A stretch of DNA of 51,517 bases from DTU019 sp050949825 (GCA_050949825.1 JBMNGL010000021.1:1-51517); one strand, 5' to 3'; counted from the first letter of the stretch, positions 23,828 to 33,478 are shown. Program-made: numbers and translations. The notes: a model not told the origin generated them from the sequence alone.

Positions 23828-24848
23828 GAATAAGCCCCCAGAGCTACTGCTGTATGGGGAGATAGCAAATGAATTATGGTGGGGTGATGAGACTACCCCA
23901 AAACAGTTGGCCGAGGATTTAAAGTCGCTGGGTGATATTGATGAGTTGATTGTTAGAATCAATAGTCCCGGAGGCAATGTATTCGCTGGCCAAACCATTT
24001 ATTCCTTACTGAAGAGTCACAAGGCGAAGATAACTGTTTATATCGATGGTTTAGCCGCCAGTGCTGCAAGCGTGGTAGCCATGGCCGGAGATGAAATTAT
24101 TATGCCCCGCAATGCGATGATGATGATTCACAACCCCTGGCTCATGGCAATGGGTGATTCACGTGAGCTCAGGAAGGCTGCTGATATGCTGGATCAGGTG
24201 CGAGAAACCATTATTGTAGCTTATCAGAGCAAGGCCGTAGATATGGAAAAAGATAAATTGATAGAGCTTATGGATGACGAGACTTGGATGACGGCCGATG
24301 AGGCATTAGAATATGGCTTTATTGACAAGGTGGATGAGGCAAATCAGGCTGCTGCCTCTATTAAAGGCGACCATTTGGTGGTGAATGGCCTTAATTTCGA
24401 CCTGTCCAGGTATCAAAATCGGCCCAAACTGCCGGAAAATAAACCGAAGGAGGAAGAGCAAGTGGAAATTACCCTGGAAATTCTAACAGAAAAAGCCCCG
24501 GAACTGCTGGCTCAGATAAAACAGCAGGCACATAACGAGGGCAAAGAGACAGGTATTAAGGAAGAGAGGGAGCGCTTTAAGGCCCTGGCTGATCTTGAGG
24601 CTCCTGGTTGCGAAGAAATTCTAAATAAGGCTCGGTATGAAACCGGGGAGACCCCTGACCAGATAGCTGTTAGCTTGGTGGCAGTACTGAAAAAGCAGCG
24701 TACCGACATTTTAGACGCTGCACGCAATGATGCTGCAGCTTTAAATGGCATTGACGTTGGTTCCCAGGCTGCGACCGATGGTGAACAGTTGAGAAATGTT
24801 GCCGGCAAAATTGCCAAGGCTGCCAATGAAAGGAGAGGTGAAAGATAG
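23781..24848 (+). CDS. ClpP-like head maturation protease with scaffold domain
   Basis: A 355-residue prohead protease. The N-terminal 190 residues are ClpP-like: INSPGGNVFAGQTIY, the nucleophile region DGLAASAASVVAMAG, and the His in MMMIHNPW, with DETWMTADEALEYGFID closing the domain. The C-terminal part (about 230-355), rich in Glu/Lys/Gln helices, looks like a scaffold that is cleaved off during maturation (compare lambda gpC/Nu3). GTG start with GGAGG eight bases upstream, inside the portal end. Confidence 0.9.
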   Translation: MPKVKKPYWTIKAATENKPPELLLYGEIANELWWGDETTPKQLAEDLKSLGDIDELIVRINSPGGNVFAGQTIYSLLKSHKAKITVYIDGLAASAASVVAMAGDEIIMPRNAMMMIHNPWLMAMGDSRELRKAADMLDQVRETIIVAYQSKAVDMEKDKLIELMDDETWMTADEALEYGFIDKVDEANQAAASIKGDHLVVNGLNFDLSRYQNRPKLPENKPKEEEQVEITLEILTEKAPELLAQIKQQAHNEGKETGIKEERERFKALADLEAPGCEEILNKARYETGETPDQIAVSLVAVLKKQRTDILDAARNDAAALNGIDVGSQAATDGEQLRNVAGKIAKAANERRGER

Positions 24849-25495
24849 TGGAAACCTATACCCCTGAAAAACTGTTTGCGGGCAGTGTAATGCCCAAGGT
24901 TGCAGATGTTGTAACTATCCTGGCCGGACAGAAATTAGTGCGAGGGTCTGCACTTGGCTTGGTTAAGAAGGCTGTAGGAACTATAGCAGCTCCCGAGGCC
25001 AATACCGGTGATGCTACTATAGCGACAGCTGCCTTGGCTGCCCACGCCCAGGTGGGAGTTTATACTATCACTTGTATTAATGCTCCCAGTGCTGCCAGCG
25101 CCAACGATGCAGTTTTTTCAGTGAAAACCCCCGCGGGACTTTCACTGGCTAATGCGACCCAGAATGTTGAATATACTGGAGGGCATTTAATATTCAAAAT
25201 TAGCGCAGCTACTGATACCGATTCGAAGGTTGGAGATGTTTATACAATTCCTGTGGTTGCGGGATCTGAGAAGGCGAAACTGGTTGATAAAACTGCTGTT
25301 GACGGTAGTGAAAACATTTATGCCATCCTGGCCGAGGATGTTGATGCTACTGATGGTGCCAAACCAGCCCCGATATATATCACGGGAGAATTCAACCAGT
25401 CAGCGATAATTTTGGCAGATGACACTACTGTGGCTGATGTTAAAACGGCAGCCCGGGCTTTAGGCATATTCCTGAAGTCTACAGTGTCGGCATAG
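24848..25495 (+). CDS. Head decoration protein (gpD-like)
   Basis: A 215-residue protein with a PEKLFAGSVMPKVADVVTIL start and a GQKLVRGSALGLV strand typical of lambda gpD-like capsid stabilisers. The middle (about 45-130) has an extra Ala/Val-rich domain, making it longer than gpD (110). The end (GEFNQSAIILADDTTVADVK) matches gpD-type sequences. GTG start overlaps the previous stop. It binds the expanded shell at three-fold sites in relatives. Confidence 0.85.
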   Translation: METYTPEKLFAGSVMPKVADVVTILAGQKLVRGSALGLVKKAVGTIAAPEANTGDATIATAALAAHAQVGVYTITCINAPSAASANDAVFSVKTPAGLSLANATQNVEYTGGHLIFKISAATDTDSKVGDVYTIPVVAGSEKAKLVDKTAVDGSENIYAILAEDVDATDGAKPAPIYITGEFNQSAIILADDTTVADVKTAARALGIFLKSTVSA

Positions 25496-25509
25496 GAGGG
25501 AGGATAATA

Positions 25510-26526
25510 ATGGCTATTGATATGTTTGATACCAGGACCATGCTAGCGGCGGTTGAACAGATGCTTCCGCCCAGAACTTTTTTACGGGATACGTTTTTTA
25601 CTGTAACGGATGCTTTTGATACTGAAGCTGTTGATGTTGATATTGTTAAAGGTAAGCGCCGGATGGCTCCTTTTGTAAGCCCTAAACTGGCCGGTAAAGT
25701 CGTGGAGCGGTTAGGCTATACCACTCGCTCGTATAAACCACCTATGGTTAATCCTAAGATGGTCACTACTGCCGAACAACTCTTGAAGCGGATGCCTGGT
25801 GAGCCTTTGTATTCGGGATCGTCACCGGATGACAGGGCCGCTGCCCAGCTGGGCAAAGACCTGATTGAACTTGAAGACCTGATAACCCGCCGTGAAGAGT
25901 GGATGTGTGCCCAGGCACTTTTTACCGGAAAGATTCACATGGTAGGCGAAGGTGTTGACGAAGAAATTGACTTCAGTCTCACAAATAAGGAGGCCTTGGC
26001 AGATGCTAAAAAATGGTCTGCTGCCGGTACTGACCCTATTGCTGATCTTAAGCGGTGGCGTTTGGCAATTTTGAAGGCATCAGGTATAAATCCTGATATA
26101 ACCATTATGAGTTCCGGGGTGGTTGATGCTTTCATGAATAATGCTACTGTACAGAAGAAATTGGATCTGCGCCTGGTAGACAGTGGGCAAATTAATCCAC
26201 AGTTGTTACCCAATGGCGTTACTTATATCGGGCGGCTGGCTGAGGTCGGTACCAATATCTATAGTTACGATGAGTGGTATGTGGATGATAGCGGTAATGA
26301 GCAGCCTATGGTTCCGGTAAAAACGGTACTTATGGCCAGCAGTAATGCTCGTTTCAGTCGGTTGTATGGCGCATACGTGGACGCGGAACTAGGAGCCTTT
26401 GCTTTACCGCGCATACCCCGGAGCTGGGCCGAGAAAGACCCCTCCCAGCGTTTTGTGCAGTTGATTTCCCGTCCTATTATGGTGCCGCATCAGGTCGATA
26501 GTCTGTATGTGGCTACTGTAATATAA
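25510..26526 (+). CDS. Major capsid protein (lambda gpE family)
   Basis: A 338-residue shell protein of the lambda gpE type. Typical stretches are LAAVEQMLPPRTFLRDTFF, VDVDIVKGKRRMAPFVSP, MVTTAEQLLKR, DPIADLKRWR, and the terminal RPIMVPHQVDSLYVATV. GGAGGGAGG precedes the ATG. Length fits the family. Confidence 0.93.
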   Translation: MAIDMFDTRTMLAAVEQMLPPRTFLRDTFFTVTDAFDTEAVDVDIVKGKRRMAPFVSPKLAGKVVERLGYTTRSYKPPMVNPKMVTTAEQLLKRMPGEPLYSGSSPDDRAAAQLGKDLIELEDLITRREEWMCAQALFTGKIHMVGEGVDEEIDFSLTNKEALADAKKWSAAGTDPIADLKRWRLAILKASGINPDITIMSSGVVDAFMNNATVQKKLDLRLVDSGQINPQLLPNGVTYIGRLAEVGTNIYSYDEWYVDDSGNEQPMVPVKTVLMASSNARFSRLYGAYVDAELGAFALPRIPRSWAEKDPSQRFVQLISRPIMVPHQVDSLYVATVI

Positions 26527-26539
26527 GCGGGGTGAAGAC

Positions 26540-27010
26540 ATGATTAAAGCACTCTGGCGTATTAATGCTGATAGGATGTACGAGCCCGGTGAGATAATCT
26601 TCGGGCTGTCTCCTTCAGAAGAAACAGAACTTGTAAACATGGGGGCTGCTGAAATCGTGGTAGAAGGAAACATAGCGGAAAATCCGGCACCAGAAACTGA
26701 AGCTCATGAGATGGTGAACCATCAGGATATAGGCATATTGGAAGCTTTATTGCAGCCCAAAACTAAAAGAGAATTACTGATTTATGCTGTTAATGCTGGA
26801 ATATCTGAGGTGGATGACCGGATGAAAAAAGACGATGTCATCGGTCTTATCCTCGATGATGCCGCCCAAAATGGAATTAACATTGATGCAATGAATGATG
26901 ACTTCTTGCTGGAGTTTGCCTTGGCAAACGATATCAAAGCTGATGGTCAGATGACCCGGGAGCAGCTCCTGGATGCCATAGAGAGTCATTTTGGAGGCGG
27001 CCGTGAGTAG
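26540..27010 (+). CDS. Unknown head-region protein, 156 aa
   Basis: Lies between the capsid and connector genes, where lambda has gpFI. The N-terminal 50 residues (MIKALWRINADRMYEPGEII, then SPSEETELVNMGAAEIV) look like a small beta domain. The C-terminal part is acidic and helical with DRMKKDDVIGLILDDA and a helix-extension-helix pattern. A packaging-helper role is a guess from position. Its end overlaps the next gene. Confidence 0.6.
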   Translation: MIKALWRINADRMYEPGEIIFGLSPSEETELVNMGAAEIVVEGNIAENPAPETEAHEMVNHQDIGILEALLQPKTKRELLIYAVNAGISEVDDRMKKDDVIGLILDDAAQNGINIDAMNDDFLLEFALANDIKADGQMTREQLLDAIESHFGGGRE

Positions 27011-27326
27011 ATTTAAAGATAGCATTAATGCAGACCTGACTTCATTTATAAACCCCGATGAATTTGGCCAACTGCATGATGTGAATGGTCGGCAGATCCT
27101 GGTTGTTTTTGATGCTGATATTTTAAAGGAATATGATGCTTATAGGAATCTAGTACCTACAGACGGGATTTTTACCGGGCGGGGCGTTGTTTTCATAAAA
27201 AGTTCTGACCTACCCACCCCTGCTATAGGGTCCGTATTCCGCCTGGAGGGGAAGTTATACCTTGTAATAGAGGTCTCGGAGTCAATGGGTATACTGGAGG
27301 TCACCCTGGAGGCGAATGAAACATGA
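27003..27326 (+). CDS. Putative head-tail joining protein, 107 aa
   Basis: A small beta-rich protein (ADLTSFINPDEFGQLHDVNG, then GRQILVVFDADILKEYD and SVFRLEGKLYLVIEV) of a size and position fitting lambda gpFII-like or head-closure proteins. GTG 27003 is preferred, with TTGGAGG upstream. The stop overlaps the next ATG. Confidence 0.65.
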   Translation: MSRFKDSINADLTSFINPDEFGQLHDVNGRQILVVFDADILKEYDAYRNLVPTDGIFTGRGVVFIKSSDLPTPAIGSVFRLEGKLYLVIEVSESMGILEVTLEANET

Positions 27327-27892
27327 TTTATGTTAGTGTTGCTCAAAAAGAGCAGGTAGCCCGCCGGTTAGGTAATTTTGGTGACAAGGCCCCAGCGGTT
27401 GTTGCGCGTGCTTTGAATCGTGCTGCAACTGAAACAAGGACTAAAATTATTACGCAAACCCGGGAAGACTATTTCGTGAAGGCAGGGGATATACGGGATA
27501 CTATTCGTATAACTAAAGCAACTCCAGACAGAACAAGGGTTGTTATTAAATCGCGGGGAACAAAACGAGAGTTGGCTGCATTCAAGGTAAGACCGGGCAT
27601 GCCCAATCCTAAAAAACCACCCCCGGTATGGCGCGTGGCTGTTAAACGAGATGGGTTAAAAGGGTTCCCCGGAGGGTTTTTAATCAAGGGTACTTCTACC
27701 GGAAAACTTCATGTAGTCACCCGGGTAACCTCAGAACGGTATCCTATTCGTATTAGATATGGTCCAGCAGTACCCCAGATGATCGGGCAAAACCTTAGTA
27801 AAAGGGAATATAACAGGCTGATTGAGAATGAAGCTGAAAAGGCTTTTAACAAGCGTTTGGAACATGAAATTAATCGGCTTCTAGGAGGTTAA
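27323..27892 (+). CDS. Tail completion protein, gpZ-like
   Basis: A 189-residue basic protein (VARALNRAATETRTKIITQT, then REDYFVKAGDIRDTIRI, WRVAVKRDGLKGFPGGFLI and VVTRVTSERYPIRIRYGPA) resembling prophage minor tail protein Z. Such proteins terminate or connect the tail. Overlaps the previous gene. Confidence 0.78.
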   Translation: MIYVSVAQKEQVARRLGNFGDKAPAVVARALNRAATETRTKIITQTREDYFVKAGDIRDTIRITKATPDRTRVVIKSRGTKRELAAFKVRPGMPNPKKPPPVWRVAVKRDGLKGFPGGFLIKGTSTGKLHVVTRVTSERYPIRIRYGPAVPQMIGQNLSKREYNRLIENEAEKAFNKRLEHEINRLLGG

Positions 27893-27893
27893 T

Positions 27894-28361
27894 ATGAATC
27901 CCGTTTTACTGACTAAGGAATTATGCGCTTTTCTAGAAACTGTATTAACTGAGTTTCTACTTGAAACAGGCAAAGGCCAGGATAAAGCCCCTCAGGTGGC
28001 AGAGGGGTGGTTGCCCCCTAAAGGCAGTTCGGATAAACCAGACTTCCCTTACGTCATTGTGCGCCTGTGTGAAGGCACGGATAGCGAGGAACGAGGCCAA
28101 GCAACCATAAAAATTATAGTCGGTACCTATAGCGAGGAAATCGAAGGTTGGAAAGATGTCGGCAATATTATAATGCGAATCAGGAATACTCTATTAATTA
28201 CCAGAATACTCAACAACCGGTACCAGTTGGAATTACCGCTAAAATGGCAACTGTTCGAGGAGCAGCCTTATCCCGAATGGATAGGGCAGATAACCACTAA
28301 ATGGACTATAGCCCTGCCCATTGAGCAGGTAAAGGAGGATGATTATGTCTACGAAGAATAA
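27894..28361 (+). CDS. Tail terminator-like protein, 155 aa
   Basis: A protein of 155 residues in the neck/tail-completion position. A mixed alpha-beta fold is suggested (LTKELCAFLETVLTEFL, FPYVIVRLCEGTDSEERG, ATIKIIVGTYSEEIEGW, then WIGQITTKWTIALPIEQV), as in gpU-type tail terminators of lambda-like and Mu-like phages. Assigned by position and pattern only. Confidence 0.6.
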   Translation: MNPVLLTKELCAFLETVLTEFLLETGKGQDKAPQVAEGWLPPKGSSDKPDFPYVIVRLCEGTDSEERGQATIKIIVGTYSEEIEGWKDVGNIIMRIRNTLLITRILNNRYQLELPLKWQLFEEQPYPEWIGQITTKWTIALPIEQVKEDDYVYEE

Positions 28362-28656
28362 GAACCCGATTGAATCAGAAACGAAACCCCCTATAAAGAC
28401 TAAAGCCACTGCAAAACCGCAGCGGCTTATTTATTGTGGTCCCAATATCCCTGGAGGGGCACTGCAGAAGTATGTTGTTTTTAAGGGAGGACTCCCTGGG
28501 CATCTGGTGGGGCTTATTGATAAATGTCCGGCTATTAAAGAATTACTTATTCCGGTCCCTGATTTAGCAAAAACCGAACAAGCGATATTAACCAAGGGCT
28601 CGCGTTTTAACGCGCTATATAACGATGTTGTTAAATTTATCAGAAAGGCGGTGTAA
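28345..28656 (+). CDS. Unknown protein before tail sheath, 104 aa
   Basis: The N-terminal 25 residues are a Lys/Thr/Pro linker. The rest (RLIYCGPNIPGGALQKYVVF, then FKGGLPGHLVGLIDKCPAIK) looks like a small globular domain found before tail sheath genes in myovirus-type prophages. ATG 28345 is six bases after AAAGGAGG. No function known. Confidence 0.55.
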   Translation: MSTKNKNPIESETKPPIKTKATAKPQRLIYCGPNIPGGALQKYVVFKGGLPGHLVGLIDKCPAIKELLIPVPDLAKTEQAILTKGSRFNALYNDVVKFIRKAV

Positions 28657-28659
28657 ACC

Positions 28660-30102
28660 ATGACATATAAACATGGAGTGGGTATATCAGAGATACCTGC
28701 ATCTATTGTTCCACCAGCACGCACTAGCGCTGGATTACCGGTAGTGTTCGGAACTGCCCCTGTGAATCTAACCAGTGATCCGGCACCCGCTAACAAACCA
28801 GTATTATGTTACAGCTATAAAGAAGCGGTTGAAGCGTTTGGTTATTCTGCTGACTGGGAGAGCTATACTTTGTGTGAGTTCATTTACTCCCATTTTGCAT
28901 TGTTTAATGTAGCCCCAGTAGTGCTGGTTAATGTATTGGATGAAACCGTGCATAAAACTGAAGTTTTAAGCGAAGCTGTCGCTATCACTGCCGGGGAAGG
29001 CAAGCTAAAAGAATTGGGTGTAATGCTGGGCACGGTAGTACTTAAAAACGAGACTACTCCCTACGCCAAAGATACTGACTACACATTGGCTTTTGATGAG
29101 GATGGATATGTAGTAGTGAGCGCGGTTGAAGGTGGAGGTATAACTGAAAACACAGTAACGGCAACCTATACTAAACTCGATCCTACCGCAATAACTGCAA
29201 GCGATATTATAGGGGGCATTGATGTTGATACTGGCGCCAAAGAAGGCCTTGAGCTTATCAATGAGGTTTTCCCGCGCTACCGGCTGGTACCCGGTCAAGT
29301 CTTAGCGCCAGGATGGTCACATGATGCTACAGTAGCGGCCGTTATGAAGGCAAAGGCAAGTAATATTAATGGTCACTTTAAGGCCATATCATTGGAAGAT
29401 GTGCCTACTGACACAATAAAGAAATACTCTGATGTGGCAGCCTGGAAAAACAATAACAACTACACCAGCACATATGAAACCGTCTGCTGGCCAAAAGTTA
29501 AAATGGGAGAAGGACATTTTCATTTTTCTACTCAACTTGCCGGCGTTATCTGTCAAACAGACAGTGAAAATGAGGATATCCCCTATATGTCCCCTTCCAA
29601 CAAGAGCCTACAGGCAAATGGGGCAATACTTGCAGATGGAACTGAAGTAATACTAGGCCCTGAAGAAGCTGCATATTTGAATGGGCAGGGGATAGTTACA
29701 GCTTTGAATTTCATTGGAGGCTGGAAGGTTTGGGGAAATCGTACCGGATGTTATCCGGCTGTCACGGATCCGAAGGACGCCTTTATACCTATTCGCCGTA
29801 TGTTCAACTGGATCGGGAATACGCTTACTCTAACGTTCTGGAGTAAGATTGATAACCCGGCTAACCGGCGCCTAATTGACACTGTTGTGGACAGTGCAAA
29901 CATCTGGCTTAATGGCCTGGCAGCCCGGGGCTTCATCATGGGGGGGCGCGTGGAGTTTTTACAGGATGAAAACCCCATCACGGATTTAATGGACGGGATA
30001 CTGCGTTTCCATGTATATGCAACTCCGCCGAGCCCGGCCCGGGAAATAGACTTCATTATTGAGTATGACCCGCAGTATCTGGCTGGATTGTTTGCGGCTT
30101 AA
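28660..30102 (+). CDS. Tail sheath protein
   Basis: A 480-residue contractile-tail sheath subunit. It starts with the usual HGVGISEIPASIVPPARTSA and ends in the conserved C-terminal handle (ENPITDLMDGILRFHVYATP, then PPSPAREIDFIIEYDPQYL). Sheath contraction drives the tube into the host, so this phage is a myovirus. A GAGENT-like loop insert (about 100-190) is variable among relatives. Confidence 0.93.
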   Translation: MTYKHGVGISEIPASIVPPARTSAGLPVVFGTAPVNLTSDPAPANKPVLCYSYKEAVEAFGYSADWESYTLCEFIYSHFALFNVAPVVLVNVLDETVHKTEVLSEAVAITAGEGKLKELGVMLGTVVLKNETTPYAKDTDYTLAFDEDGYVVVSAVEGGGITENTVTATYTKLDPTAITASDIIGGIDVDTGAKEGLELINEVFPRYRLVPGQVLAPGWSHDATVAAVMKAKASNINGHFKAISLEDVPTDTIKKYSDVAAWKNNNNYTSTYETVCWPKVKMGEGHFHFSTQLAGVICQTDSENEDIPYMSPSNKSLQANGAILADGTEVILGPEEAAYLNGQGIVTALNFIGGWKVWGNRTGCYPAVTDPKDAFIPIRRMFNWIGNTLTLTFWSKIDNPANRRLIDTVVDSANIWLNGLAARGFIMGGRVEFLQDENPITDLMDGILRFHVYATPPSPAREIDFIIEYDPQYLAGLFAA

Positions 30103-30116
30103 AGGAGGGGAAACAA

Positions 30117-30635
30117 GTGAATCCAGTACCGGAAAAATTAATTAGCTACCGAGTATATTTGGAAGGCAATGACCTTCTAGGTGTTGCTGATGTTCAACTG
30201 CCCGACCTGGAGCCTTTGACAGAAACCGTAAAAGGTGCCGGTATTGCTGGAGAAGTAGAAAGCCCGGTGTTAGGACATTTTGGCAGCATGAACTTAACGC
30301 TTAACTGGCGTACAATAGAGAAATCTGTGGTGGTGCTGTCGCAACCAAAAGCTCACGCTTTAGATTTAAGAGGGTCTCAGCAAGTATATGATGCCTCTGC
30401 AGGACAGTATAAGACGGTACCGGTGCGCGTTGTAGTAAGAGCAATACCAAAGAAAACGGGTATTGGTAAATTTGAAGTGGGCGTCACAACTGATACTTCC
30501 AATGAATTTGAAGTTACATACCTAAAAATATTTATTAATGGACGCCGGGAAGTGGAAATTGATAAGTACAACTATATCTGCTATATAGCTGGCCAGGACT
30601 TTTTGGCCAGTATACGGGCAGACCTCGGATTGTAG
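30117..30635 (+). CDS. Major tail tube protein (P2 FII-like)
   Basis: A 172-residue tube subunit (KLISYRVYLEGNDLLGVADV, LEPLTETVKGAGIAGEVESP and GHFGSMNLTLNWRTIEKS), with the ending IDKYNYICYIAGQDFLASIR as in P2 gpFII. GTG start with AAAGGAGGGG upstream. Assembles inside the sheath. Confidence 0.92.
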   Translation: MNPVPEKLISYRVYLEGNDLLGVADVQLPDLEPLTETVKGAGIAGEVESPVLGHFGSMNLTLNWRTIEKSVVVLSQPKAHALDLRGSQQVYDASAGQYKTVPVRVVVRAIPKKTGIGKFEVGVTTDTSNEFEVTYLKIFINGRREVEIDKYNYICYIAGQDFLASIRADLGL

Positions 30636-30650
30636 GGAGGATACTGACAA

Positions 30651-30941
30651 ATGGCAGAACAGAATCAGCGAGTAAAACTATCAAAGGTTAAAACTTGGGA
30701 AGATGTAGAGTATGATGCATTATTTTTGGACTTGGAAGGATTGACGGGAAACGATTTACTCCAGGCAGAAAAGGAATACGCATCTGAGGGAGGCACAGCA
30801 CCGGTTGTTGAACTCAATAAAGGATACCTATCCCTCGTTGCCGCCAAGGCTGCAAAGGTACCGGTTGAACTTATCAGAGACCTGCCTGCGAAAGATTTTT
30901 CCCAGGTTACTATTATGGTGCAGAATTTTTTATTGGGTTAG
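30651..30941 (+). CDS. Tail assembly chaperone gpE-like (zero frame)
   Basis: A 96-residue protein (KVKTWEDVEYDALFLDLEGL, then TGNDLLQAEKEYAS and AKVPVELIRDLPAKDFSQVT) matching P2 gpE-type tail chaperones. Its last codons AAT TTT TTA contain the slippery heptamer T TTT TTA in the correct phase (30926-30932), so part of the ribosomes should shift to make the longer product. Confidence 0.88.
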   Translation: MAEQNQRVKLSKVKTWEDVEYDALFLDLEGLTGNDLLQAEKEYASEGGTAPVVELNKGYLSLVAAKAAKVPVELIRDLPAKDFSQVTIMVQNFLLG

Positions 30942-31087
30942 GCCTGGATAAAGAGCCCGCCCGCAATATTCGGAGGATAGCGGCGAAGTTGGCGCAGGCC
31001 GAAACCTATACTCCTATCCCGTATTGGCTATGTTTAACGCTTAGAGAATTAGATGAGTGGCTTATAGTTCTTGCGAAATTGAGGTGA
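30651..31087 (+). CDS. Tail assembly chaperone gpE+E'-like (-1 frameshift product)
   Basis: After TTA at 30930-30932 a -1 shift reads from A30932: IGLGLDKEPARNIRRIAAKL, AQAETYTPIPYWLC and LRELDEWLIVLAKLR, stopping at 31085-31087. This adds 51 residues to the first 94. The extension is open and resembles the E' tails of P2-like phages. Both forms coat the tape measure protein during tail assembly. The TTTTTTA site equals the retroviral U UUU UUA heptamer. Confidence 0.85.
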
Positions 31088-31091
31088 GGTT

Positions 31092-33464
31092 GTGGCTAAA
31101 AAAGTATACGAAATAGCTTTTGAGCTGGCCGGGAAGGTCAGCTCTTCGTTTTCATCCAGCTTTATGGCTGCAACCAAAAACGCCAACCAACTGGATCAGC
31201 AGATTAAGAAACTGAATACTGCTCAGGATAAAGTTACCCGGTTTCGTGAGTTTAAGAAGGAAATCGGGGATACTGAGAAACGGTTCCAAACTGCCCAAGC
31301 TGAAGTTAACCGTTTAGCCAAGGAGCTTCGACAAGCAGAAAAACCAACCCGGGAAATGGAGCGAGCATTTGAACGAGCTAAGCGTGAGGCAGGAAGTTTC
31401 AAGAACAAGTTAACGAGCCAGCGGAGTGAGCTCCAAACTTTGCGGAGCTCACTATCTGAAGCAGGGGTATCTACGAGAAACCTGACCAGTGATAACGCCA
31501 AACTTGCCCGTGAACTAGACAGGGTTACTGCTGCGAAAGATAAACAGAACCGGCTACGGGGAGCAATAGAAACCAACGAGGCTGCCAAGGGGAGGTACCG
31601 TGGGCAACTCCTGGATACAGTTGCTCTGGCTGCTGCAGTAGCTGCACCTGTGAAGGCTGCAATAGACTTTGAGTCTTCTATGGCAGATGTTAAGAAAGTA
31701 GTAGATTTTGATACGCCACAGCAATTTAAAGCCATGGAAAAAGATATTTTAAGTATGACTCGGACTATTCCTATGACAGCGGACCAGTTAGCCCAGATAG
31801 TAGCTGCCGGTGGTCAAGCAGGAATTGAAAAAGAGAACCTTACCGCTTTTGCGGAGAGTGCAGCTAAAATGGGTGTTGCTTTTGATATCAGCGCCGATGA
31901 AGCTGGACAAATGATGGCTGGGTGGAGAACAGCTTTCCGGATGAACCAAACAGATGTAATAGAATTAGCTGACAAAATCAACTATTTAGGCAATACAACG
32001 GCAGCAAGTGCTCCTAAAATATCTGCAGTAGTTACCAGGATAGGCCCCCTGGGTGAAGTAGCAGGTCTTGCATCAGGTGAAATAGCAGCACTAGGCGCCA
32101 CCTTAGTAGGGATGAATATATCCGAAGAAATTGCCTCTACCGGCATTAAAAACCTGATGCTGGGATTAACAGCAGGTACAGCTGCTACAAAGAAACAGCA
32201 GAAAGCATTTGCTAGACTAGGATTTAATGCAGAGACTCTGGCCGAAAAGATGCAGACAGATGCCCAGGGAGCGATTTTTGATGTTCTACAGGCGATTAAA
32301 AAATTGCCAGAAGCGACTCAGGCCTCAATTTTGACTGAACTATTTGGAAAAGAATCGGTTGGTGCTATAGCGCCCCTGTTAACCAACCTTGAGGAGTTAG
32401 AAAAAAACATGGGCAAGGTCGGTGACGCTAGTCAGTATGCAGCCTCGATGGAGGCAGAGTTTAAAGCGAGGTCTGAAACGACTGAAAATGCCTTGATACT
32501 TGCGAGTAATGCAGCAAAGGAAATGGGAATTAGCGTAGGGAGTATACTTTTGCCTCCACTAGCACAAGGGGCACAGGTACTGGCTAAAGTAGGTGCCAAG
32601 GCGGCTGAATTTGCTGAGAAACATCCAGGTCTTGCGAAAGCCATCGTATACTCAACAACAGCAGTAATTGGCCTTAAAATAGCCAGTGTTGCCCTGGGGT
32701 ACGGCTGGACCCTTTTAAAGGGTTCAGCATTAAGCCTGGCATCAACTATTACTAAGGTAACATCAGGTCAGGCATTGCAAAGCGCAGCGGCGGGCATAGG
32801 ACAGGCTAAAGCTATTGCGGTGACTATAGCAACTAAGGCATGGGCAGCAGCCCAATGGCTCTTAAATGCGGCATTAACTGCAAACCCCATCGGGCTAGTT
32901 ATTGTTGGAATTGCCGCGTTGGTGGCTGGCCTAGTATTGCTTTATAAAAAAAGCGACAAAGCCAGGGAAGTAATGGACAAACTTTGGCGCGGCATTAAAA
33001 CGGGCGTTGCCGATGCAGTAAATTGGGCAATAGATGAAATTAATAAACTTATAGAGAAATTAAACAAAATACCCGGAGTATACATATCAACAATTAATGA
33101 AGTAAGTGTTAAGCCTATCCCAAATAGAACCAGTGTAGCAGGCTTCAGGGCGTTAGATGCACAATATCAGAAGCCTGGTCAAAATGCCACCGGTACCCGT
33201 AATTGGGGAGGAGGATTATCCCAGGTAAATGAACGTGGCGGGGAAATTATTGATTTACCCAGAGGAAGTAGGGTATATCCTCATGATGTGTCCATGGCTA
33301 TGGCTCGGGGAGTAGGACCTGAAAACCTTACTATTCATGTCCACATCGACGGCGGAAGTCTTGATGTACGCAAACAGGCACAACAAGGGGTACGGATGGG
33401 TCTAAGTGAGTTTACTTCTTTAATGAGAGAATGGAAAAGACAAGAGGCCAGAGTAGCTTATTAG
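31092..33464 (+). CDS. Tail tape measure protein
   Basis: A 790-residue protein that sets tail length. The N-terminal 170 residues are coiled coil. Then comes a conserved TMP block (AIDFESSMADVKKVVDFDTP, TRTIPMTADQLAQIVAAGGQ, FGKESVGAIAPLLTNL). Hydrophobic helices near 525-550 and 600-625 (ANPIGLVIVGIAALVAGLVL) are likely membrane-active during DNA entry. The end has a Gly/Ser-rich GGGLSQVNERGGEIIDLPRG motif found in relatives. GTG start four bases after the E' stop. Confidence 0.93.
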   Translation: MAKKVYEIAFELAGKVSSSFSSSFMAATKNANQLDQQIKKLNTAQDKVTRFREFKKEIGDTEKRFQTAQAEVNRLAKELRQAEKPTREMERAFERAKREAGSFKNKLTSQRSELQTLRSSLSEAGVSTRNLTSDNAKLARELDRVTAAKDKQNRLRGAIETNEAAKGRYRGQLLDTVALAAAVAAPVKAAIDFESSMADVKKVVDFDTPQQFKAMEKDILSMTRTIPMTADQLAQIVAAGGQAGIEKENLTAFAESAAKMGVAFDISADEAGQMMAGWRTAFRMNQTDVIELADKINYLGNTTAASAPKISAVVTRIGPLGEVAGLASGEIAALGATLVGMNISEEIASTGIKNLMLGLTAGTAATKKQQKAFARLGFNAETLAEKMQTDAQGAIFDVLQAIKKLPEATQASILTELFGKESVGAIAPLLTNLEELEKNMGKVGDASQYAASMEAEFKARSETTENALILASNAAKEMGISVGSILLPPLAQGAQVLAKVGAKAAEFAEKHPGLAKAIVYSTTAVIGLKIASVALGYGWTLLKGSALSLASTITKVTSGQALQSAAAGIGQAKAIAVTIATKAWAAAQWLLNAALTANPIGLVIVGIAALVAGLVLLYKKSDKAREVMDKLWRGIKTGVADAVNWAIDEINKLIEKLNKIPGVYISTINEVSVKPIPNRTSVAGFRALDAQYQKPGQNATGTRNWGGGLSQVNERGGEIIDLPRGSRVYPHDVSMAMARGVGPENLTIHVHIDGGSLDVRKQAQQGVRMGLSEFTSLMREWKRQEARVAY

Positions 33465-33478
33465 CAGGGAGCACAGAT

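Noticed and set aside
31223..31735. 170-codon frame on the minus strand inside the tape measure gene
   Set aside because: Antisense shadow of a coiled-coil region with Ser/Arg bias and no ribosome site.
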